Positions 44,154-52,446 of a DNA stretch of 64,000 nt are shown here, piece after piece (the first letter of the stretch is position 1; every line of letters begins with the position of its first letter). The position numbers were made by a program, and so were the translations under genes. The notes beneath the pieces are model-generated. The model was not told the origin of the DNA. It was given only the letters and a program-made list of their open reading frames with translations, and ran no database searches. Source of the stretch: Pseudomonas reactans (GTDB taxonomy: Bacteria; Pseudomonadota; Gammaproteobacteria; Pseudomonadales; Pseudomonadaceae); assembly GCF_013385825.1 (NCBI RefSeq), contig NZ_JACAPG010000020.1, positions 85,754 through 149,753 on the forward strand, written 5' to 3'.

Positions 44154-45986
44154 ATGCTCTATCGTCGTTTTGAACAACTGATCGATATTTTCCGCGACGC
44201 CCCCAGCGAAGCCCCGCCCGACAAAGTCTTGCCCTTCTACCTCTACTACCTGCGCCAGGTGTGGCCGCATTTCGCCGCCTTGCTGGTGGTGGGCCTGATC
44301 GGGGCGCTGATCGAAGTCGCGCTGTTCAGCTACCTGAGCCGCATCATCGACCTCGCCCAGGGCACGCCGCCCGCTGACTTTTTCCAGATCCACAGCACCG
44401 AGCTGATGTGGATGGCCGTGGTTGCGCTGCTGCTGCGCCCGATCTTCGGCGCCCTGCATGACCTGCTGGTGCACCAGACCATCAGCCCCGGCATGACCAG
44501 CCTGATCCGCTGGCAGAACCACAGTTACGTTCTCAAGCAGAGCCTGAATTTCTTCCAGAACGATTTCGCCGGGCGAATTGCCCAGCGCATCATGCAGACC
44601 GGCAACTCCCTGCGTGACTCTGCCGTGGCGGCAGTGGATGCGATCTGGCACGTGGCGATCTACGCCATCAGTTCCCTGGTGCTGTTTGCCGAAGCTGATT
44701 GGCGCCTGATGATCCCGCTGGTGACCTGGATCATTTGCTACAGCCTGGCGCTGCGCTATTTCGTGCCACGGGTGAAGGAGCGCTCGGTGATTTCCTCCGA
44801 AGCGCGTTCCAAGTTGATGGGCCGCATCGTCGACGGCTACACCAACATCACCACCCTGAAGCTGTTCGCCCATACCCGCTATGAGCAGGAATACGCCAAG
44901 GAAGCGATCATCGAGCAAACCGAAAAAACCCAGTTAGCCAGCCGCGTGGTCACTAGCATGGACATCGTGATCACCACCATGAACGGCCTGCTGATCGTCA
45001 CCACCACCGGCCTGGCCCTTTGGTTGTGGACACAGTCGTTGATCTCGGTGGGCGCGATTGCCCTGGCCACGGGTTTGGTGATCCGTATCGTCAACATGTC
45101 CGGCTGGATCATGTGGGTGGTCAACGGCATTTTCGAGAACATCGGCCAGGTGCAGGACGGCCTGAAAACCATCGCCCAGCCACTCGCCGTGATCGACCGC
45201 GACAACGCCCCGCGCCTGAGCGTGCCCCATGGCGAAGTGCGTTTCGACCAGGTGGATTTCCACTACGGCAAGAAGAGCGGAATCATTGGCGGCCTGAACC
45301 TTGAGATCAAGGCCGGTGAAAAGATCGGCCTGATCGGGCCGTCGGGTGCCGGCAAGTCGACCTTGGTCAACCTGCTGCTACGCCTGTACGACCTGCAAGG
45401 CGGACGCATCCTGATCGATGGCCAGAACATCGCCGACGTCGCCCAGGAAAGCTTGCGCGAACAGATCGGCATGATCACCCAGGACACTTCGCTGCTGCAC
45501 CGCTCGATCCGCGACAACCTGCTGTACGGCAAACCCGACGCCACCGATGAAGAACTCTGGGCCGCCGTGCACAAGGCGCGTGCCGATGAGTTCATCCCGT
45601 TGCTGTCGGATTCCGAAGGCCGTACCGGGCTGGATGCGCACGTCGGTGAGCGCGGGGTGAAGCTCTCCGGCGGCCAGCGTCAACGCATCGCTATCGCCCG
45701 CGTGCTGCTTAAGGACGCACCGATCCTGATAATGGACGAAGCCACCTCCGCGCTGGATTCGGAAGTAGAAGCGGCCATCCAGGAGAGCCTGGAAACCCTG
45801 ATGCAAGGCAAGACGGTGATTGCGATCGCGCACCGGTTGTCGACCATTGCACGGATGGACCGCCTGGTGGTGCTTGAGAAAGGCCAGATTGCCGAGAGCG
45901 GCAGCCACGCCGAGTTGCTGGCCCAGGGCGGGTTGTATGCGCGGTTGTGGCAGCACCAGACCGGAGGTTTTGTCGGCATCGACTAA
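44154..45986 (+). CDS. ABC transporter, fused membrane and ATPase domains
   Basis: A 610-residue half-transporter: six transmembrane helices (about residues 35-330) and an ATPase domain with Walker A GPSGAGKST, signature LSGGQRQR and Walker B ILIMDEATSALD. This is the ABCB/MsbA-like exporter layout; a homodimer is expected. Substrate unknown. I use the ATG at 44154 (MLYRRFEQLIDIF); its ribosome site is weak, with AGGAG lying about 27 bases upstream, so a TTG at 44118 giving a 12-residue longer product is possible. Confidence 0.85.
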   Translation: MLYRRFEQLIDIFRDAPSEAPPDKVLPFYLYYLRQVWPHFAALLVVGLIGALIEVALFSYLSRIIDLAQGTPPADFFQIHSTELMWMAVVALLLRPIFGALHDLLVHQTISPGMTSLIRWQNHSYVLKQSLNFFQNDFAGRIAQRIMQTGNSLRDSAVAAVDAIWHVAIYAISSLVLFAEADWRLMIPLVTWIICYSLALRYFVPRVKERSVISSEARSKLMGRIVDGYTNITTLKLFAHTRYEQEYAKEAIIEQTEKTQLASRVVTSMDIVITTMNGLLIVTTTGLALWLWTQSLISVGAIALATGLVIRIVNMSGWIMWVVNGIFENIGQVQDGLKTIAQPLAVIDRDNAPRLSVPHGEVRFDQVDFHYGKKSGIIGGLNLEIKAGEKIGLIGPSGAGKSTLVNLLLRLYDLQGGRILIDGQNIADVAQESLREQIGMITQDTSLLHRSIRDNLLYGKPDATDEELWAAVHKARADEFIPLLSDSEGRTGLDAHVGERGVKLSGGQRQRIAIARVLLKDAPILIMDEATSALDSEVEAAIQESLETLMQGKTVIAIAHRLSTIARMDRLVVLEKGQIAESGSHAELLAQGGLYARLWQHQTGGFVGID

Positions 45987-45996
45987 CCCCTCTCCC

Positions 45997-46096
45997 TGTA
46001 GGAGCGAGCTTGCTCGCGAAAAACGTCAACGATAACGCGGGCAGTCTGGTTTTAAGTGGTGTCCTGGCGTTCTTCGCGAGCAAGCTCGCTCCTACA
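45997..46096. repeat. Paired REP element after the ABC transporter gene
   Basis: Arms 45997-46020 and 46073-46096 are perfect reverse complements with the GCGAGCTTGCTCGC core. The spacer contains CGTCAACGATAACGCGGGCA, found as its reverse complement in the copy at 52.6 kb. Confidence 0.92.
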
Positions 46097-46212
46097 CTTT
46101 TGCCGCAATCCTGCTGTAATCAGTGCAGTGCCCAGAGGGGCGCTGAAGTAAATCTGCAGGGAGCATCACTGATTTACGGATCCGGTAGAGCGATCTATCA
46201 AGGACGGGTTGC

Positions 46213-46914
46213 ATGTCTTTGTTCAAGCGTTCAATCACAGAGGGGCTAGGTACATTTTGGTTGGTGTTGGGCGGTTGCGGGAGTGCGGTGCTGGCCGCAG
46301 CGTTCCCTGCAGTCGGGATCGGGTTGTTGGGTGTGTCCCTGGCATTCGGGCTCACGGTGCTGACCATGGCCTTCGCCATCGGGCACATCAGCGGCTGCCA
46401 CCTTAACCCGGCCGTGTCAGTGGGGTTGGTGGTAGGCGGACGATTTCCTGCCAGGGAACTGCCCGCGTACATCGTGGCGCAGGTGGTCGGCGGTACGATC
46501 GCCGCTGCGTTGCTGTATTTCATTGCCAGCGGCAAACCGGGGTTCGAACTGGCGTCGGGCCTGGCGTCCAACGGTTATGGCGAGCATTCGCCGGGCGGTT
46601 ATTCGATGGCCGCGGGCTTTGTCAGTGAGCTGGTGATGACCGCCATGTTCGTGGTGATCGTCCTCGGCGCCACCGACCGCCGTGCCCCGCCGGGCCTTGC
46701 ACCCATCGCCATCGGTCTGGCGTTGACACTCATCCACCTGATCTCCATTCCCGTGACCAACACCTCGGTCAACCCGGCGCGCAGTACCGGCCCGGCCTTG
46801 ATCGTCGGCGGGTGGGCGATCCAGCAGTTGTGGATGTTCTGGCTCGCGCCGATCCTTGGCGCGGTGATCGGTGGTGTGACCTACCGCTGGCTGGGCAAGG
46901 AAGAGCTGGGCTGA
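46213..46914 (+). CDS. aqpZ: Aquaporin Z
   Basis: A 233-residue water channel of the MIP family with six helices and two NPA motifs: [10 protein letters not shown] (about residue 65) and [12 protein letters not shown] (about residue 187). The Arg after the second NPA and the preceding residues match AqpZ rather than glycerol facilitators. It carries water across the inner membrane. The gene ends 12 bases before the first copy of a 29-base direct repeat. Confidence 0.94.
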   Translation: MSLFKRSITEGLGTFWLVLGGCGSAVLAAAFPAVGIGLLGVSLAFGLTVLTMAFAIGHISGCHLNPAVSVGLVVGGRFPARELPAYIVAQVVGGTIAAALLYFIASGKPGFELASGLASNGYGEHSPGGYSMAAGFVSELVMTAMFVVIVLGATDRRAPPGLAPIAIGLALTLIHLISIPVTNTSVNPARSTGPALIVGGWAIQQLWMFWLAPILGAVIGGVTYRWLGKEELG

Positions 46915-46926
46915 CGCAACAGGGGT

Positions 46927-46955
46927 TCAGCCCTGCCGATAAGGCAGGGCTGCCC
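46927..46955. repeat. Direct repeat, left copy, flanking brnTA
   Basis: A 29-base unit TCAGCCCTGCCGATAAGGCA plus GGGCTGCCC; identical in 28 of 29 positions to 47554-47582. It contains the inverted repeat GCCCTGCC-GATAA-GGCAGGGC. It lies 12 bases after the aqpZ stop and 16 before the end of brnA. Confidence 0.9.
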
Positions 46956-46970
46956 ATTTCGGGCGGCCTT

Positions 46971-47219
46971 TCACCCTTGATGGGCCTGCATGTACTGGCG
47001 CAATAGCTGGTTGATACGCGTCTGGTAACCAGATCCCTGACCTTTGAACCACTCCAGCACATCAGCATCCAGGCGAATAGTGACCGCCTGCTTTACTGGA
47101 ACACGTAACTCAGCACGCCGGAAAAAATCGGCATCCAGCTCAGGAATATCGCTGGTATCGATCTCTTTATCATTCATTTTGGCCAAGCGCTCCCAATCAG
47201 TTTTCGATGTTTGCGTCAT
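46971..47219 (-). CDS. brnA: BrnA antitoxin
   Basis: An 82-residue antitoxin with a ribbon-helix-helix C-terminus (VTIRLDADVLEWFKGQGSGYQTRINQLLRQYM), the typical BrnA layout. The N-terminal arm (DTSDIPELDADFFRRAEL) binds the toxin. It neutralises BrnT and represses the operon. The start at 47219 lies 23 bases inside brnT. It is AT-richer than neighbouring genes, in line with transfer. Confidence 0.92.
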   Translation of the reverse strand: MTQTSKTDWERLAKMNDKEIDTSDIPELDADFFRRAELRVPVKQAVTIRLDADVLEWFKGQGSGYQTRINQLLRQYMQAHQG

Positions 47220-47475
47220 AATATTTGGCCTCCTTCTTGGTTGCTTTTCGGGCGGAGATGATACGGATCACATCACCACGTCGCTCGGTGTATACGACCA
47301 CACCCACTAACAATTTGATCCAGCCAATACTAATCCAACGCTCCTCGCCATAATCCGCTCGATCATCGCGTAAGGCCAGCATTGGGTGCCTAAAGATATC
47401 CGGGACGTCATTAAAATCGATGCCGTGCTTAACAATGTTGGCGTTATTTTTGGATTCATCCCACTCAAATACCAT
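47197..47475 (-). CDS. brnT: BrnT ribonuclease toxin
   Basis: A 92-residue toxin of the BrnT family (RelE-like RNase fold) with the family start FEWDESKNNANIVKHGIDF and the terminal RIISARKATKKEAKYY. It degrades mRNA when free of BrnA. Its 3' end overlaps the brnA start by 23 bases. The gene is AT-rich, preceded by a palindromic operator, and the whole cassette lies between two direct repeats. Confidence 0.92.
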   Translation of the reverse strand: MVFEWDESKNNANIVKHGIDFNDVPDIFRHPMLALRDDRADYGEERWISIGWIKLLVGVVVYTERRGDVIRIISARKATKKEAKYYDANIEN

Positions 47476-47484
47476 GGCACATTT

Positions 47485-47506
47485 TGTATGTACTTTTGTA
47501 CATACA
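47485..47506. promoter_or_regulatory. Palindromic brnTA operator candidate
   Basis: TGTATGTAC-TTTT-GTACATACA: 9-base perfect arms, 10-30 bases upstream of the brnT start, a fitting place for BrnA autorepression. Confidence 0.7.
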
Positions 47507-47553
47507 GGATAGCGATATCACTCATTCTCGAAAACGCTACCAGACCAGCGGTC

Positions 47554-47582
47554 TCAGCCCTGCCGATAAGGCAGGACTGCCC
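47554..47582. repeat. Direct repeat, right copy, containing a gene's stop codon
   Basis: Right copy of the 29-base repeat. On the minus strand it encodes the last residues (AVLPYRQG) and TGA of the FemAB/GNAT-like gene, so the left copy is a duplicate of that 3' end. Confidence 0.88.
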
Positions 47583-48678
47583 TCGCCTCCTCGGCATACG
47601 CCACGATCCCCACCCGCTCGCGCTCGAGGAAATCTTCCACGGCGTTCTTTAATCCCGGATGGCGCAAGTAGTGCCATGACCGTGTAATCACCGGCTCAAA
47701 CCCGCGGATCAACTTGTGCTCGCCCTGAGCCCCCGCATCAAAGCGTTGCAGACCATGGGCGATCGCGTAGTCCATGCCCTGGTAGAAACAGGTTTCGAAG
47801 TGCAGGCGGTCGAACTCCGCCAGACAGCCCCAGTAGCGGCCGTAGAAGCTGTCGCCACCGATCAGGCTGAAGGCCATGGCCACCGGGCGCGTGCCTTGTT
47901 TGGCCAGGACCACGCGGATCGCTTCGGGCATGCGCTCGGCCAGCAGGCTGAAGAACGCGCGGGTCAGGTAGGGAGATTGGCGGCGCACCGCATAGGTGTT
48001 GGCGTAGCAGGCGTAGACGAAATCCCACTGGGCCTCGCTCAGTTCATGGCCTTGCAGCCACTCGAAGTCGATGCCCTGCCCTGCTACTTGTTCGCGCTCT
48101 TTGCGCATCTGTTTGCGCTTGCGTGAACTCAAGGCATCAAGGAAATCCTGGAAGTCTCGATAACCCCGATTCTGCCAGTGAAACTGACAACCCAAACGCT
48201 GCAGCCAGCCCGGTTGTTGGGCCAGCGCCGCATCGGCCAGTTCGTCAGTGAAGTTGATGTGGGCACTGGAGAGCCCTTCGATTTCCAGGTAACCCGGCAG
48301 GCTTTTCAGCAGTTCGAAACCCTCCTCTGCACTCGCCGCCAATAGGCGTGGCCCGCTGACCGGGCTGAACGGCACGGCAGTCAACAGCTTGGGGTAATAC
48401 TCAATACCAGCCCGCTCGCAAGCATCGGCCCAACCGTGATCAAACACGTATTCGCCATAGGAATGCCACTTGCGGTAACTGGGCAGTGCCGCCACCAGCC
48501 GATCTCCTTCCCAATGCAGCAAATGCTCCGGCTGCCATCCCGATTGCGGGCCCAGGCTGGCGCTGTCTTCCAATGCGCTCAGGAAGGCGTGCCGTACGAA
48601 CGGCTGGGCCTGTGGCACCAGCGCATCCCAGGCTTGCGGGGCGATCTCGGACAGGCTGTCCAGGCGTTGCAACGGCAT
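47554..48678 (-). CDS. FemAB/GNAT-type acyltransferase-like protein (COG3146)
   Basis: A 374-residue soluble protein of the FemAB/GNAT-fold group (PF04339). Conserved parts are HAFLSALEDSASLGPQSGWQPEHLLHWEGDRLVAALPSYRKWHSYGEYVFDHGWADAC, SSRKRKQMRKERE and GFEPVITRSWHYLRHP. Enzymatic role not established; peptidoglycan or amino acid acyl transfer is suggested only by the fold. I use the ATG at 48678 (MPLQRLDSL), with GAGGATGCCG before it. Its last eight codons lie within the direct repeat that flanks brnTA. Confidence 0.8.
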   Translation of the reverse strand: MPLQRLDSLSEIAPQAWDALVPQAQPFVRHAFLSALEDSASLGPQSGWQPEHLLHWEGDRLVAALPSYRKWHSYGEYVFDHGWADACERAGIEYYPKLLTAVPFSPVSGPRLLAASAEEGFELLKSLPGYLEIEGLSSAHINFTDELADAALAQQPGWLQRLGCQFHWQNRGYRDFQDFLDALSSRKRKQMRKEREQVAGQGIDFEWLQGHELSEAQWDFVYACYANTYAVRRQSPYLTRAFFSLLAERMPEAIRVVLAKQGTRPVAMAFSLIGGDSFYGRYWGCLAEFDRLHFETCFYQGMDYAIAHGLQRFDAGAQGEHKLIRGFEPVITRSWHYLRHPGLKNAVEDFLERERVGIVAYAEEARAVLPYRQG

Positions 48679-48961
48679 CGGCATCCTCACTACTTCAGGG
48701 CTTGAAAGCCTGGCGAGTATCGCTGATTGCCGGCCTTGGTACACCCCCGTTTCGCACGACAAGGCTCTAAACCAATAGTTCCGAACGTGAAAAATTTGTC
48801 ATCTAGATGACATCACTTCGCCACTGCGCCGTCATAAACGATCGTGATACTGACGCCTGTTTTTAGAGCGCCTGGTTCTACCCGGCGGCTATTTTTCCGT
48901 CCGTCATCGGTCGGTTGTGTCCTGGATGGTTTGCCATCCCTCCTCACTTTCGGAGATTGAT
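48679..48961. promoter_or_regulatory. Divergent promoter region with 16-base palindrome
   Basis: About 280 bases between the leftward acyltransferase-like gene and the porin gene. It carries TGTCATCTAGATGACA at 48797-48812, a perfect 16-base palindrome about 150 bases before the porin start. No small gene was found. Confidence 0.6.
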
Positions 48962-50308
48962 ATGCGTCTTGCTTCCACTAAAACTGCGGCGGTCCTGTGC
49001 GGCGGCCTGTTACTGGCCCTGAGCGTTCCGGCCAGCGCTGCAGTCGACGCTAAATTGCTCGACATGCTCAAGGCCAACGGCCAGATCACCAATGCCCAGT
49101 ACAGCGAACTGCAAGCTGAACTGGCACGGGACCAGAAAGAGCAGCAGATCGCACGGCAAGCTCAACAAGAGACCAACGAACAGATCGCGGCCACCGCGAA
49201 GAAAACCAACGAGCTGAGCAGCTTCGACCAGAAGCTGGCCTGGGCGGCCAAGACTCAACTCAAAGGTGACGTGCGCTTCCGTCATGAAACCATCAAGATC
49301 GACGGCACCCCGAACAACGGCGGCAAAGACAAGGATCGTGAGCGCATCCGTGCTCGTCTGGGCGCCTACACCGAGATCAACTCACAAGTCGACACCGGCA
49401 TCCGTATCGCCACCGGCAGCAGCGACGACGCCCGCTCCACCAACCAGGACCTGGACGGCTACTTCAACAAGAAGTCGATCTGGCTGGACCTTGGCTACAT
49501 CGACTACCACCCGACTCAAATCAAGAACCTGCACGTGATCGGCGGCAAAATGCTGCAGCCGTGGGTCAGCATGGGCGATGTGATCTGGGACAGCGATATC
49601 AACCCGGAAGGCCTGGCCGTAACCTACAAATACCCACTGGGCAGCAGCGCCGAGCTGTTCGGCAGCCTGGGTAACTACAACCTCAAGGACAACGTCAACG
49701 GCGACGGCGTGCAATTTCGCAACGACCTGCGCATGACGGCAGGCCAGTTGGGTTCGCGCTTCTCGCTGACCGATAACCTGAAACTGACCGTGGGCGGCAG
49801 CGTTTACGCGTTCCAGAACGATGAAGACAGCCGTTGCCCGACCGCTGGCTCCTTCCAATGCCTGACCCCAGCCGAAACCATCGCGAACACCACCGCCGGC
49901 AATGCCAGCGAGTACCGTTTGTATGAAGGCTTCAGCCAAATCGACATCGGCGGCCTGGCTGTACCGCTGTCGTTCTATGGCCAGTACGTGCAAAACACCA
50001 AAGCCACGGACAAAGATCAGGACACTGCCTGGTTGCTCGGTGCCAAGTCCAAGGTCTTCGGTTTCAATCTGGACTACAACTACCGCGACGTACAACGTTA
50101 CGCCGTGGTCGGCGCCCTCACCGACTCGGACTTCGCTGGCGGCTTCACCGGTGCACGCGGTCACAAGTTCAAGGTCGGTTACGACATCGACAAGAACTTC
50201 GCGGTCGGCGCCACTTACTTCCTGACCAAAGCGGACTACGCCAGCGCCCCGGGCTACCGCGACGCGAACGCCAACACCCTGCAGCTGGACGCAGAAGCCA
50301 AGTTCTAA
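48962..50308 (+). CDS. Putative outer-membrane porin
   Basis: A 448-residue porin with signal peptide (cut after VPASA near residue 24), an N-terminal coiled-coil segment (about 30-75: LLDMLKANGQITNAQYSELQAEL and a Gln/Lys-rich helix), then an outer-membrane barrel ending AEAKF. The coil plus barrel layout fits the putative porin family (PF16930-like); the substrate is unknown. The ATG at 48962 is preceded by GGAG; 15 in-frame upstream codons are ignored. A REP doublet follows. The palindrome in its promoter suggests specific regulation. Confidence 0.85.
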   Translation: MRLASTKTAAVLCGGLLLALSVPASAAVDAKLLDMLKANGQITNAQYSELQAELARDQKEQQIARQAQQETNEQIAATAKKTNELSSFDQKLAWAAKTQLKGDVRFRHETIKIDGTPNNGGKDKDRERIRARLGAYTEINSQVDTGIRIATGSSDDARSTNQDLDGYFNKKSIWLDLGYIDYHPTQIKNLHVIGGKMLQPWVSMGDVIWDSDINPEGLAVTYKYPLGSSAELFGSLGNYNLKDNVNGDGVQFRNDLRMTAGQLGSRFSLTDNLKLTVGGSVYAFQNDEDSRCPTAGSFQCLTPAETIANTTAGNASEYRLYEGFSQIDIGGLAVPLSFYGQYVQNTKATDKDQDTAWLLGAKSKVFGFNLDYNYRDVQRYAVVGALTDSDFAGGFTGARGHKFKVGYDIDKNFAVGATYFLTKADYASAPGYRDANANTLQLDAEAKF

Positions 50309-50319
50309 CGCCACCCCAC

Positions 50320-50419
50320 TGTAGGAGCGAGCTTGCTCGCGAAGAACAGCAACGGTAACGCGGTTATCCTGGATAGCCGCGTTGCCTGTGGACTCTTCGC
50401 GAGCAAGCCCGCGCCTACA
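50320..50419. repeat. Paired REP element overlapping the anti-sigma gene end
   Basis: Left arm TGTAGGAGCGAGCTTGCTCG at 50320; the right arm (to 50419) is altered to GCAAGCCCGCGCC. On the minus strand the right arm begins CTGTAG and supplies the stop codon of the anti-sigma factor gene. Confidence 0.88.
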
Positions 50420-50648
50420 GATCCTTGAGTCGCTCTTGCGCCAACCGCTGCGCCAAGGCCTCCACACCCTCTACCGGCTCATCCGGCATTATCTTCAGCG
50501 TCGCCTGCATCAGGCGCATCTGGCGGATAAACCGGCGGCAGTTCGGGCAGAACATCAAGTGATGACGCACCAGCAGACGCTCGCGAAAGGTCAATTGCCC
50601 ATCGAGATAGTCACTGGAACGTGCCACTTGTTCTTTGCAGGTCAACAT
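50415..50648 (-). CDS. Zinc-finger anti-sigma factor, 77 residues
   Basis: A short anti-sigma factor with a putative zinc-binding (ZAS, zf-HC2) motif: HHLMFCPNCRRF (HxxxCxxC, about residues 29-37) preceded by a helix CKEQVARSSDYLDGQL. No transmembrane segment follows, so it is likely cytoplasmic. Its start overlaps the end of the sigma factor gene by 7 bases, so the two are coupled. The stop TAG comes from the neighbouring REP element. Confidence 0.88.
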   Translation of the reverse strand: MLTCKEQVARSSDYLDGQLTFRERLLVRHHLMFCPNCRRFIRQMRLMQATLKIMPDEPVEGVEALAQRLAQERLKDL

Positions 50649-51256
50649 TCGCCCGTTTCCTCAAAATGCTCCACCGTGGCGAAGACTTTAAGCCGTGCTC
50701 GATGCAACAGCACACGGACATTGGAGAGCGACAGCGTCAGAAGATTACAGATCTCTTCCAACTCCAACCCCTGGCGCTCACGCAGCACCAGCACGCTGCT
50801 TTGCAACTCAGACAAACTCAGCAACGTATGCTCCAGGCATTTGCGCAGTTCATCCTCGGTCAGCAGGGCTTCCGGGGTGTCCTGGTGCCAGGCGTAGGGG
50901 GCGACGGCCCAATGACCATCGTCGAGGGTGAAGCGATCATCACCAATAGTGCCATGGGGCGAAGGCAGGTCGTCGAGCAACACTTCGCGACGATTCTGCT
51001 TATAGCGTCCCTTGGCGGCGTTGGCGGTAATGGTCAGCAGCCAGGTCTTGAGGCTGGAACGCCCTTCGAACTTGGCCAGGTTACGCACCACCGACAGCCA
51101 GGCGTCCTGCACGACTTCGTCGGCGTGACGCTGGCCGACGATGGCATAGGCCACCGCCCGCATGGCGTTCTGGTAAGTGGTGACCAGTTCCTTGTAGGCC
51201 CGCTGCTCACCCTTGAGCAGGCGTTCAAGCAGGTGCGCGTCGTCCGCTGCTGCCAT
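50642..51256 (-). CDS. ECF sigma-70 factor (RpoE/SigW type)
   Basis: A 204-residue ECF sigma factor. Region 2 is at about 12-80 (YKELVTTYQNAMRAVAYAIVGQRHADEVVQDAWLSVVRNLAKFEG) and region 4 at about 140-195 (LSLSELQSSVLVLRERQGLELEEICNLLTLSLSNVRVLLHRARLKV). ATG at 51256 with GAGGTCATGA ahead. It follows the FabH-like gene by 17 bases and overlaps the anti-sigma gene, so a single operon is likely. The signal it answers is unknown; a fatty-acid or envelope link is suggested by the upstream gene. Confidence 0.9.
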   Translation of the reverse strand: MAAADDAHLLERLLKGEQRAYKELVTTYQNAMRAVAYAIVGQRHADEVVQDAWLSVVRNLAKFEGRSSLKTWLLTITANAAKGRYKQNRREVLLDDLPSPHGTIGDDRFTLDDGHWAVAPYAWHQDTPEALLTEDELRKCLEHTLLSLSELQSSVLVLRERQGLELEEICNLLTLSLSNVRVLLHRARLKVFATVEHFEETGEC

Positions 51257-51273
51257 TCATGACCTCGATTGTC

Positions 51274-52395
51274 TTAGCGTTTGCGCAGGATCACGCTGCC
51301 GATCGAATAGCCCGCGCCAAACGAGCTGAGTACCGCCACCGAGCCCTTGGTCAAATCATCCTGGTATTTGTGGAATGCAATGACAGAGCCCGCCGAACTG
51401 GTATTGGCGTAAGTATCGAGGATCACCGGCGCTTCTTCCACCGAGGCTTCGCGGCCCAGCAGTTTCTTCACAATCAGGTGGTTCATGCTCAGGTTGGCCT
51501 GGTGCAGCCAGAAGCGCTTCACATCGGCTACGTTCAGCTGGTTTTCTTGCAGATGCACGCCGATCAGCTCGGCCACCATCGGGCACACATCGCGAAATAC
51601 CTTGCGGCCTTCCTGTACGAACAGCTTGTCCGGAGCGCCGACGCCCTCTTCCGCCGTGCGATTGAGGAAACCGAAGTTGTTGCGGATGTTATTGGAAAAC
51701 TTGGTCAGCAGCTTGGTGCTCACCACATCGAACTGGTGCTCGGAGGTCGCCAGGTCGGCGCGCTCCAGGATCACGGCAGTGGCGGCGTCACCAAAGATGA
51801 AGTGGCTGTCACGGTCGCGGAAATTCAGGTGGCCGGTGCAGACTTCCGGGTTGACCATCAAAATCGCCCGCGCCTGGCCCAGTTGGATGCTGTTGGCGGC
51901 GTTCTGGATGCCGAAGGTGGCCGAGGAACACGCCACGTTCATGTCAAAACCAAACCCTTCGATACCCAGGGCTTCCTGGACTTCAATGGCGATGGCCGGG
52001 TAGGCACGCTGCAGGTTGGAGCACGCGACGATCACGCCGTCGATGTCGGCAGCAGTCTTGCCCGCACGTTGCAGGGCTTGTTCGGCGGCGCCGACCGCCA
52101 TCTGGCAGAGCACCGACCATTCGTCGTTGCTGCGCTCGGGCAGGCGCGGGGCCATGCGCTGCGGGTCGAGAATGCCGTCCTTGTCCATCACGAAGCGGCT
52201 CTTGATGCCCGAGGCTTTTTCGATGAAGGCTGCGCTGGATTCGGTCAGCGGCTGCACGTCACCGCGCTCGATGGCGGCGGCGTTATCGCTGTTGAACTGA
52301 TGCACGTAGGCATTGAAAGACTGCACCAGCTCTTCGTTGGAGATGCTGTTGGCCGGGGTGTACAGGCCAGTGCCGCTGATGACGACGTTATGCAC
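51274..52395 (-). CDS. Beta-ketoacyl-ACP synthase III family enzyme
   Basis: A 373-residue thiolase-fold condensing enzyme of the KAS III/FabH type, joining acetyl- or acyl-CoA with malonyl-ACP. The catalytic Cys-His-Asn triad is visible: VACSSATFG, WLHQANLSMN and DTYANTSSAGS. It is longer than canonical FabH (about 330 residues) because of an insert near residues 30-80. A GTG start at 52395 follows AGAGGAACGACC and gives the standard length of this subgroup. An 18-base palindrome lies just upstream. Confidence 0.88.
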   Translation of the reverse strand: MHNVVISGTGLYTPANSISNEELVQSFNAYVHQFNSDNAAAIERGDVQPLTESSAAFIEKASGIKSRFVMDKDGILDPQRMAPRLPERSNDEWSVLCQMAVGAAEQALQRAGKTAADIDGVIVACSNLQRAYPAIAIEVQEALGIEGFGFDMNVACSSATFGIQNAANSIQLGQARAILMVNPEVCTGHLNFRDRDSHFIFGDAATAVILERADLATSEHQFDVVSTKLLTKFSNNIRNNFGFLNRTAEEGVGAPDKLFVQEGRKVFRDVCPMVAELIGVHLQENQLNVADVKRFWLHQANLSMNHLIVKKLLGREASVEEAPVILDTYANTSSAGSVIAFHKYQDDLTKGSVAVLSSFGAGYSIGSVILRKR

Positions 52396-52428
52396 GGTCG
52401 TTCCTCTAAATCTGTCAGGCAGAAGATA

Positions 52429-52446
52429 TTGGTACCGTCGTACCAA
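52429..52446. promoter_or_regulatory. 18-base palindrome upstream of the FabH-like/ECF operon
   Basis: TTGGTAC-CGTC-GTACCAA: perfect 7-base arms around CGTC, about 35-50 bases before the GTG start. The TTGG...CCAA form resembles GntR/FadR-subfamily operators, but the regulator is not in the window. Confidence 0.65.
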
